NCBI GenBank assembly: GCA_015206945.1 | Contig: JADEXV010000044.1 | Span: forward strand, 1-39,896 | DNA length: 39,896 bases | From: Nostocales cyanobacterium LEGE 12452 | Lineage (GTDB): Bacteria > Cyanobacteriota > Cyanobacteriia > Cyanobacteriales > Nostocaceae | Direction: 5' to 3' | Shown: positions 33,683 to 39,896 of the stretch, one piece after another | Layout of the letters: every line of letters begins with the position of its first letter | How positions within the stretch are numbered: position 1 is the first letter of the stretch | Made by a program: the position numbers and the translations under genes | The notes under the pieces: generated by a model | Told to the model about the DNA's origin: nothing | Databases searched by the model: none | What the model saw: the letters and a program-made list of their open reading frames with translations, nothing else

Positions 33683-34825
33683 GTGAATTTTCTCAAACCA
33701 GAACGAACAATCCTGACAAAGTTTTTGCCAGACCTTGATGAAAAACTGGCACAAATTCCTCTATTGGAAATGGAAAAGCCACAAAATCCAGCCATAAAAA
33801 TATTTCGTGAACTTGGTGGCCCTGGTTTATTAATTCCAACCAAGTATAAGGGTTTGGGAGCAACTCCTGTGGAAGCTGTTCGGATTCAAAGAGCGATCGC
33901 CAGCCGTGCGCCTTCGCTGGCGATCGCCACGACGATGCATCATTTTTCAGTTGCAACCATCGTTGAGATGATCGCTCAAAGTTCAGGAACCGGCTTGGAG
34001 TGGATGTTACTTGAGGGAATTGCCAAACAAAATCTCTATGTAGCTTCTGGCTTTGCGGAAGGACGGACAGGTACAGGCATTCTTACTCCCAATATGCAGG
34101 TAAAACGAACAGCTGATGGTATAACAGTCAGTGGTAATAAAAAGCCTTGCAGCTTATCTGTATCAATGGATCTTCTCACTGCAAGTGTTTCTATTCCCAG
34201 CGAATCGGGAGACAATAGCAAATTAGCAGTCGTTATTATTCCGACAACAAATGCTCCAGGAATTGAACGTCGTCCCTTCTGGACAAATTCAGTGCTGGCT
34301 GGTGCAGAAAGCGACGAAATTATTCTTCACGATGTCAAAGTTCCAGAACAGCTTATTTCCTATACAGGCAATGCCGAAAATTTAGATTATATCCAAACAA
34401 GAGGCTTTCTTTGGTTTGAAATGCTAATTTCTGCATCTTACCTGGGTATCGCTAGTGCTTTAGTAGAACGAACCATAGCAGCTGGTAAAGGTACGCCTTC
34501 TGAGCGGACAATTTTAGCCATTGAAGTTGAGGGAGCAATGGCTGCATTAGAAGGGCTAGCCCAGTCAATGATAGTCAGCGACAGCAACCAAGGTAGCGAT
34601 CAACTAGCACGGGCGCTATTTGTGCGTTATGCAGTGCAAGGTGCTATAGAACGTGTTACTGCTCATGCTGTGGAGTTATTAGGGGGTATGGCATTTATAA
34701 GTTCACCCGAAGTTGCTTACCTATTTACTGCTTCCCGTCCACTAGCATTTCACCCTCCTTCACGCCTGAGTATCTCACCGGGTTTAGATAAATACTTAGC
34801 AGGAGAAACTTTGCTCATTCAATAA
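33683..34825 (+). CDS. Acyl-CoA/acyl-ACP dehydrogenase-like flavoprotein
   Basis: A 380-residue flavoprotein starting at GTG 33683 with AGGAG 9 bp upstream. N-terminal helical domain: RELGGPGLLIPTKYKGLGAT. Middle beta-domain: FAEGRTGTGILTP, VSGNKKPCSLSVSMDLLTAS. C-terminal helical domain: FVRYAVQGAIERVTAHAVELLGG and FHPPSR. The late position of the classical catalytic Glu is not clear to me, so it could be a dehydrogenase, desaturase-like or an amine/N-oxidising relative. It probably introduces unsaturation on the acyl chain or acts on an amine. Confidence 0.85.
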   Translation: MNFLKPERTILTKFLPDLDEKLAQIPLLEMEKPQNPAIKIFRELGGPGLLIPTKYKGLGATPVEAVRIQRAIASRAPSLAIATTMHHFSVATIVEMIAQSSGTGLEWMLLEGIAKQNLYVASGFAEGRTGTGILTPNMQVKRTADGITVSGNKKPCSLSVSMDLLTASVSIPSESGDNSKLAVVIIPTTNAPGIERRPFWTNSVLAGAESDEIILHDVKVPEQLISYTGNAENLDYIQTRGFLWFEMLISASYLGIASALVERTIAAGKGTPSERTILAIEVEGAMAALEGLAQSMIVSDSNQGSDQLARALFVRYAVQGAIERVTAHAVELLGGMAFISSPEVAYLFTASRPLAFHPPSRLSISPGLDKYLAGETLLIQ

Positions 34826-34826
34826 G

Positions 34827-34928
34827 GTGATTTTCGGTGAAAAAATTACCGGGATGTTGGCTAAACTTCCTATAAGTAAATGGGATGCCTCGCTTGAATT
34901 GGTAAATTTTTTCTCAGAAACCGCCTAA
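34827..34928 (+). CDS. Possible 33-residue reading frame after the dehydrogenase
   Basis: GTG 34827 lies 1 bp after the dehydrogenase stop. The frame reads VIFGEKITGMLAKLPISKWD and ends FFSETA. Codon use looks coding-like. It may be a small coupled peptide or the leftover end of a deleted gene. No family recognised. Confidence 0.3.
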   Translation: MIFGEKITGMLAKLPISKWDASLELVNFFSETA

Positions 34929-34972
34929 GTTAATCTCTGTTCTCTCTCATATTGCAAAAAAAAGCTGAAGTT

Positions 34973-35489
34973 ATGACTCATTTTGGCATTCTCTGTCCCG
35001 CAAAAACTGGTCAACTCAACACAATGCTACCTTTGGGACGCGAACTGCAAGGACGCGGACATCGCGTAACCCTGTTTGGAAGTGCAGAGGACTTTTTAGA
35101 TATTCCCTTCATTACAGTATGCAGTGCCTTACCGATCAATCAAGAAGACGGCGTTCCGCCCTTTGTAACATCTTGGAGCTATAACCCTGCATACTGTTCT
35201 TGAGTCGTTAAACAATGGAGTGCCAATGGTTGCTATTCACATTACCAGCGATCAGCCAGGTACAGCAGCTCGTCTGGCTTGGACAGGAGCAGGATTCGCG
35301 ATACCCCTAGCCCGATTAAGCGTTTCTAGGCTGCGAGTTACCATACAAGAAGTGTTAAGCCAAGACTCCTACAAAAACAGTGCATCTAGCTTACAAGAAG
35401 CAATTCAACGCGCAGGTGGAGTTAGACGAGCAGCTGACATTGTGGAACTTGCCATATCTCAGGAAAAGCCTGTTTTGGCAACAGGATGA
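34973..35489 (+). pseudogene. GT-B glycosyltransferase (MGT/CrtX-like) with large internal deletion
   Basis: The N-terminal piece from ATG 34973 (MTHFGILCPAKTGQLNTMLP, then GRELQGRGHRVTLFG) matches the start of UDP-glycosyltransferases of the zeaxanthin-glucosyltransferase/MGT type, up to VPPFVTSWSYNPA. It then jumps out of frame into the C-terminal end: TVLESLNNGVPMVAIHITSD, ARLAWTGAGFAIPLARLS, and AGGVRRAADIVELAI up to 35489. About 250 residues of the usual 420, including most of the donor domain, are gone. A glycosylation step of the ancestral product was therefore lost here. Confidence 0.85.
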
Positions 35490-35594
35490 AATTTAGCGAT
35501 CGCTTGATTTCATCCTGTGTGAATTTTGTTTGTTAATAACTTTTACTGGACTCGTGTGCCTAACAGTTTTTTGGTGAGTAATCAGGAGTTAATA

Positions 35595-36431
35595 ATGCAA
35601 AGAATTGCTTTATTTAATATAGAATGCTATTCTTCAAGTGAAGCTATCATCAGCTTTATTGAAGAACATCATGACAAAATAGAAATTGTCGTTACTACTG
35701 ATAGATATAGTAGTAAACATGGGAATTTACTTCAGCAAATTATTACTAACTATCGCAGATCTGGTTTTGATTTTGTAATTTATTTAACTTACAATTTTAT
35801 TTTTTATTTCTGGCTGATCTACCTATCTCAATTATTTGCATTAATCACTGGTTGCAAAAGAAAGCACTTTACCATATCTGAAATCTGCCATAAGTATCAA
35901 ATTCATCACGTTAAAACATCAAATATAAATGGTAAAGATGTTGTTGCTGAATTAAAACAAGCCAATCTTGATTTAATCGTGATATATTTCTTCGACCAAA
36001 TTATCAAACAGCAAATCATCCAAATACCCAAAAAAGCAGTTATTAATGTACACGCAGCACTTTTACCGGAATGTAAGGGCTTGTTTCCAGTTTTATACTC
36101 TGCTTTTAAAAATGATAGGAAGTTTGGTATAACAATCCATGAAATTGTAGATACTTCTATTGATTCAGGAGAAATACTTGCACAAGAAAAATTAGAAGTT
36201 GACAATACTGATTATAGTATTTTAACCTTAGATAAATTAGTTAATAATCAAGGCATTGGCTTATTAAGTAGTGTTATCAATAATTTTGATTATTATTATT
36301 TAAAACGAACTCCTCAAATTATAGGTGGTTCGTACTTTTCATTTCCTACCCAAAGTGATATAAAAAGTGTCCAAAGCCAGGGTTTTACTCTAGTTAGTTT
36401 TCAAGAGTTTGTCAGTGATTTTATCGAGTAA
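35595..36431 (+). CDS. Formyltransferase of the Fmt/GART fold
   Basis: The start is ATG 35595 with AGGAG 6 bp upstream, giving 278 residues. An in-frame start at 35526 is weaker. The formyl-transferase catalytic triad is present: Asn151 and His153 in INVHAALLPECKG and Asp190 in TSIDSGEILAQ. The enzymes transfer a formyl group from 10-formyl-tetrahydrofolate to an amine. The C-terminal domain of methionyl-tRNA formyltransferase is absent, so it resembles N-formyltransferases of sugar or natural-product pathways. An internal hydrophobic stretch (LTYNFIFYFWLIYLSQLFAL, about residues 65-85) is unusual and may attach it to the membrane. It may formylate the amine made by the aminotransferase. Confidence 0.9.
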   Translation: MQRIALFNIECYSSSEAIISFIEEHHDKIEIVVTTDRYSSKHGNLLQQIITNYRRSGFDFVIYLTYNFIFYFWLIYLSQLFALITGCKRKHFTISEICHKYQIHHVKTSNINGKDVVAELKQANLDLIVIYFFDQIIKQQIIQIPKKAVINVHAALLPECKGLFPVLYSAFKNDRKFGITIHEIVDTSIDSGEILAQEKLEVDNTDYSILTLDKLVNNQGIGLLSSVINNFDYYYLKRTPQIIGGSYFSFPTQSDIKSVQSQGFTLVSFQEFVSDFIE

Positions 36432-36451
36432 ACTTGAGCTTCAACAATAAA

Positions 36452-37771
36452 ATGAATATGCAGGACTCAAAAGTGATGGAACAGCCATTTTTTAAGTCCA
36501 AAAAGTGGTGGGTAATTCTCTTCCTTAGTGTCACTACCTCAGTTATTAGCACGGCTACTATTTATAGTCTTCTTCATTCCCAACCTGTTCAGCAAAATCC
36601 CTCATCCGCTTCCTTAGCAACTACTCCTCCTACCAATACCGTTAGTGCCAGAGGACGCGTAGAACCACAAGGTGAAGTTATTCGCCTGTCTGCTTCCACT
36701 TCTCTGGAAACTGTTAAAATTCATAAACTTTTAGTGAAAGAGGGAGATAAAGTTACCTCCAATCAAGTAATTGCCATCCTAGATAATTATAATCGTCTTA
36801 CAGCTGCTTTAAAACAAGCTAAACAACAAGTAAAAGTTGCTCAAGCTAATTTAGCTAAGGTAGAAGCTGGGGCAAAAACTGGAGAAATTAATGCTCAACA
36901 AGCAACTATTGCCCGCCTGCAAGCACAACTATTTGGTGAAACAAAGACTCAACAAGCAACTATTGCTCGCTTCCAAGCCCAACTATTAGGGGAGAGAAGG
37001 ACTCAACAAGCAAGCATTGCTCGTCTACAAGCCCAGTTAAGCAATGCTCAAACAGAATTTGGACGCTTTCAGATGTTATACAAAGAAGGTGCGGTTGAAG
37101 CTTCTAAATTTGATAGCAAGCGTTTGGAATTAGAAACTGCTAGGGAGCAATTGAATGAAGCAAAGGCTAGTCTAAATCAAACCGAGGAAACCTTACAACA
37201 GCAAATCAACGAGGCTAGATCCACTCTTAAGCAAACAGAAGAGACTTTGCAACAGCAAATCAACGAAGCGAAAGCAACTTTAGACCAAATCGCTGAGGTT
37301 CGTCCCACTGATGTGCAAGCAGCTCAAGCAGAGATAGAAAGTGCAGAAGCTGCTGTAGAAAAAGCTCAAGCAGACCAGGAATTAACTTATGTGCGCGCAC
37401 CCAAGATCGGTCAAATTTTAAAAATTTATACTTTTCCTGGAGAAATTGTTGGCAACGAAGGAATTGCAGATATGGGTCAAACAGACCAGATGTACGTAGT
37501 TGCTGAAGTATATGAAACTGATGTTAATCAAGTACGAATCGGTCAGCAAGCCAAGATTACTAGTGAAGCTTTTTCTGGAGAACTACATGGAAAGGTCACT
37601 CAAGTTGGCTTACAAGTAAAAAAACAAGCAACTTTTAGTACTGATCCCGTTGCTGATGTAGACCGTAGAGTTGTCGAAGTTAAAATTCGTCTTAATCCAA
37701 AAGATGCCAAGCAAGTTAGAAGTTTAACCAATTTACAAGTAGAAGTCATCATGATCGTAAAAAAATCTTAA
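36452..37771 (+). CDS. devB: DevB-like membrane fusion protein
   Basis: About 440 residues; ATG 36452 is my choice (TTG 36434 and ATG 36458 are in frame and no start has a clear Shine-Dalgarno). A TM anchor (WWVILFLSVTTSVISTATIY) precedes VSARGRVEPQGEVIRLSAST, the DevB/HlyD signature. The coiled-coil region contains 54-bp (18-residue) tandem repeats: three of the type TQQATIARLQAQL at 36893-37045 and two of the type QTEETLQQQINEA at 37178-37285. The second lipoyl part is YVRAPKIGQILKIYTFPGEI. DevB links the DevCA transporter to a TolC-like channel. DevBCA of heterocysts exports glycolipids; this paralogue probably exports the locus product. Confidence 0.92.
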   Translation: MNMQDSKVMEQPFFKSKKWWVILFLSVTTSVISTATIYSLLHSQPVQQNPSSASLATTPPTNTVSARGRVEPQGEVIRLSASTSLETVKIHKLLVKEGDKVTSNQVIAILDNYNRLTAALKQAKQQVKVAQANLAKVEAGAKTGEINAQQATIARLQAQLFGETKTQQATIARFQAQLLGERRTQQASIARLQAQLSNAQTEFGRFQMLYKEGAVEASKFDSKRLELETAREQLNEAKASLNQTEETLQQQINEARSTLKQTEETLQQQINEAKATLDQIAEVRPTDVQAAQAEIESAEAAVEKAQADQELTYVRAPKIGQILKIYTFPGEIVGNEGIADMGQTDQMYVVAEVYETDVNQVRIGQQAKITSEAFSGELHGKVTQVGLQVKKQATFSTDPVADVDRRVVEVKIRLNPKDAKQVRSLTNLQVEVIMIVKKS

Positions 37772-37786
37772 ATAGTATTAGTCATC

Positions 37787-38938
37787 ATGTCTAAAATACG
37801 TTTAGCTTGGTTACAACTTACCCGCGAAAAATCTCGCATGATTGTTGCTATGGCGGGTATTAGTTTTTCCAATATTCTCATGTTTATGCAGTTAGGATTT
37901 GAGGGTGCGCTTTATGATAGTGCTGCACGCTTCCATACCACTTTAAAAGCGGACTTGGTGATGATTAGTCCCCGTTCTAAGTCTCTTGCTTATATGAGAC
38001 AGTTTTCTTCACGTCGTCTCTATCAAGTATCGGGCTTTGAAGGGGTTAATTCTGTCAGCCCTGTTTATGTCGATTTTGCTGATTGGAAAAATCCAGCTAA
38101 TGCTGATTATCGAGCCATATTTGTATTCGGTTTTGAACCTGAAAAACCAGTATTTAACTTACCAGAAGTTAATCAAAATTTCAATAAATTAAAATTGCCT
38201 GATACTTTTCTGTTTGACCGTTCTTCCCGTTCTGAATATGGGACAATTGCTGCACAATTTGAGCGAGACAAACAGGTAATAACAGAAATTAGTAACTACA
38301 GAATTAAAACTGTTGGCTTGTTTACTCTTGGGCCTTCCTTTGCGGCAGATGGAAATTTAATCACCAGTGACCAAAATTTCTTGCGTTTGTTTAAAAATCG
38401 TCGTGATGGAGAAATTGATATTGGCTTAATTACTCTCAAACCTGGTGTAGATCAACAAAGAACACTGAATAATTTAGTTGCTAAACTGCCTAAAGATGTT
38501 AGATTACTTACTTACCAAGAATTCATCGAGTTTGAAAAAGAATATTGGCGTACAAGTACACCGATTGGCTTTATGTTTGCACTCGGTACAGGGATGGGAT
38601 TTGTAGTTGGTATAATTATTGTGTATCAAATCCTTTTCACAGATGTCAACGAACATTTAGCCGAGTACGCCACCCTCAAGGCTATGGGGTTCACAGATAA
38701 TTATTTATTGCGTGTTGTTTTTCAAGAAGCTTTAATTTTAGCAATTTTTGGCTATATTCCTGGTTTAGGCATTTCTTTTGGTTTATATGAATTGACCAAA
38801 GCTGCAACTTTTTTACCAATTTTTATGAGTGTTAGTCGTTCTGCATTTGTTTTAGGTTTGACAATCTTAATGTGTACTATTTCTGGCGCGATCGCTGTAC
38901 GTAAATTGAGAGCAGCAGATCCAGCAGATATTTTTTAG
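37787..38938 (+). CDS. devC: DevC-like ABC exporter permease
   Basis: A 383-residue MacB/FtsX-type permease. TM1 is near residue 20 (SRMIVAMAGISFSNILMFM), an extracytoplasmic domain of about 220 residues follows, and then three TM helices with FALGTGMGFVVGIIIVYQIL and HLAEYATLKAMGFTDNYLL, the conserved DevC loop that contacts the ATPase. The end reads AIAVRKLRAADPADIF, typical of the family. It lies 15 bp after devB and 32 bp before devA. Confidence 0.94.
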   Translation: MSKIRLAWLQLTREKSRMIVAMAGISFSNILMFMQLGFEGALYDSAARFHTTLKADLVMISPRSKSLAYMRQFSSRRLYQVSGFEGVNSVSPVYVDFADWKNPANADYRAIFVFGFEPEKPVFNLPEVNQNFNKLKLPDTFLFDRSSRSEYGTIAAQFERDKQVITEISNYRIKTVGLFTLGPSFAADGNLITSDQNFLRLFKNRRDGEIDIGLITLKPGVDQQRTLNNLVAKLPKDVRLLTYQEFIEFEKEYWRTSTPIGFMFALGTGMGFVVGIIIVYQILFTDVNEHLAEYATLKAMGFTDNYLLRVVFQEALILAIFGYIPGLGISFGLYELTKAATFLPIFMSVSRSAFVLGLTILMCTISGAIAVRKLRAADPADIF

Positions 38939-38970
38939 TGGTATAAGAGATATTTCTACTTTATTGACAA

Positions 38971-39657
38971 ATGTTACAACAAAACTCTATTATTTCTATT
39001 CAAAATCTCAATCACTACTTTGGTCAAGGGGCATTACAAAAACAGATTTTATTTGACATAAACCTAGAAATTTACCCTAGCGAAGTAGTTATTTTGATGG
39101 GGCAGTCAGGCTCAGGTAAAACAACCCTGCTCACTTTGATGGGAGGCTTGCGGTCTGTCCAAGAAGGAAGACTCAAAGTTTTAGGACATGAATTGTACAA
39201 AGCTAACGATCAGCAATTAGTGCAAATTCGACGAAATATTGGCTATATCTTTCAGGCTCACAATTTACTGCGATTTTTGAGCGCTTGCCAGAATGTTCAA
39301 ATGTCATTGGAACTCCATAAAGAATTTGATAGTCAAGAAGCTAAAGCTAAATCCGAAGCTATGCTGAAAGCTGTTGGCTTGGGACATAGAGTGAATTACT
39401 ATCCTGATGATTTATCTGGTGGACAGAAACAAAGAGTTGCTGTTGCTCGTGCTTTGGTAAGTCATCCGAAACTGGTTTTAGCTGATGAACCCACTGCTGC
39501 TTTGGATAGTAAATCAGGTCGGGATGTAGTAGAACTCATGCAGCGTCTGGCTAAGGAGCAGGGTTGTGCTGTTTTAATGGTTACTCACGACAATCGCATT
39601 CTTGATATTGCTGACCGCATCATTCATATGGAGGATGGACATTTGGTAGATTGTTAG
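38971..39657 (+). CDS. devA: DevA-like ABC exporter ATPase
   Basis: A 228-residue LolD/MacB-type ATPase: Walker A GQSGSGKTTLL near residues 44-54, Q-loop IFQAHNLL, signature LSGGQKQRVAVARAL, Walker B LVLADEPTAAL, H-loop MVTHDNR. All motifs are intact. It is the last gene of the plus-strand arm and drives DevBC. Confidence 0.95.
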   Translation: MLQQNSIISIQNLNHYFGQGALQKQILFDINLEIYPSEVVILMGQSGSGKTTLLTLMGGLRSVQEGRLKVLGHELYKANDQQLVQIRRNIGYIFQAHNLLRFLSACQNVQMSLELHKEFDSQEAKAKSEAMLKAVGLGHRVNYYPDDLSGGQKQRVAVARALVSHPKLVLADEPTAALDSKSGRDVVELMQRLAKEQGCAVLMVTHDNRILDIADRIIHMEDGHLVDC

Positions 39658-39896
39658 GACTGAGGATTACTATTTGCATACTTGTGTAATCAATGAATAC
39701 TGTGGACTGAAGAATTACCTCTTTCGGTGTAGACCAGCAATTTTAGGCCAAACAGGAGAAGTGGGAGAACAGGGCAAACGCATCTTATCTACTAATAAAA
39801 ACTAAGGAAGATTTCAAAATGATATAGATAATTGTAAAATTTGATGAAATGATAAATAAAATAAATCAAATATTTTTCAATATGTGAATTAGCTTA

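Noticed and set aside
36893-37285. CRISPR-like regular repeats
   Set aside because: The 54-bp periodicity has no spacers. It is a protein-coding tandem repeat in devB. No CRISPR array was seen anywhere in the window.
1-39896. tRNA or rRNA genes
   Set aside because: I found no cloverleaf with a GGTTCGAATCC-type T-loop and no rRNA-like segment by eye; a covariance-model search would be decisive.

Overview
The window is from a filamentous, probably heterocystous, cyanobacterium of the Nostoc/Anabaena group. The evidence is low-to-moderate GC, frequent HIP1 sites (GCGATCGC), Nostoc-type dispersed repeats (a GGCGTAGCCCGTCGTAGACAT-like element, the CTTTGCGCCTCTGCG-type repeat, CCCTACA heptamers), DUF2808 proteins, a DevBCA-type exporter and cyanobacterial-style transposases. 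Broken genes are unusually common: a SulP transporter, a transposase, a group II intron, a Crp/Fnr regulator, IS5 and IS110 remnants, a nitric-oxide synthase and a glycosyltransferase. The region looks to be decaying or strongly rearranged.

Left part (1-12000). A CDF metal exporter is followed by a scrambled SulP/porin pseudogene, two DUF2808 secreted proteins and an OmpR-type two-component pair. A near-identical 11-bp-period direct repeat lies upstream of both DUF2808 genes and of the response regulator, which suggests a small autoregulated regulon. Next come a truncated group II intron cut by an insertion sequence with 28-bp inverted ends, and a Crp/Fnr fragment. A CPC-type P1B metal ATPase with two HMA domains follows, divergent from a CmtR-like ArsR repressor, with inverted repeats between them.

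Middle part (12300-26500, all minus strand). Read in transcription order: a LuxE-like acyl-protein synthetase; an operon of IscU-like scaffold, cysteine desulfurase, fatty acyl-AMP ligase (FAAL), acyl carrier protein and flavin monooxygenase; a SRPBCC protein; a serine acetyltransferase (cysE); and a four-gene exporter built like E. coli YbhGFSR (two ABC-2 permeases, a HlyD-type membrane fusion protein and a double-ATPase subunit). A 181-bp MITE with a 10-bp target duplication separates LuxE from the FAAL operon.

Right part (26500-39896). A repeat- and IS-rich spacer contains a 191-bp duplication whose second copy sits inside an IS5-type transposase. A plus-strand arm follows: thioester-reductase-like SDR, nitric-oxide-synthase fragment, class III aminotransferase, second SRPBCC protein, FemAB/GNAT-like acyltransferase, acyl-CoA dehydrogenase, broken glycosyltransferase, formyltransferase, and devB-devC-devA-like exporter genes.

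Together the minus and plus arms look like one divergent biosynthetic locus, from about 12.3 to 39.7 kb, for a fatty-acid-derived, probably amino-modified and exported small molecule or lipid. Activation (FAAL/ACP, LuxE), oxidation (monooxygenase, acyl-CoA dehydrogenase), reductive release and transamination, N-acylation or N-formylation, a sulfur/Fe-S module and two dedicated exporters are all encoded. I do not recognise a described pathway with this gene set. The product is inference.
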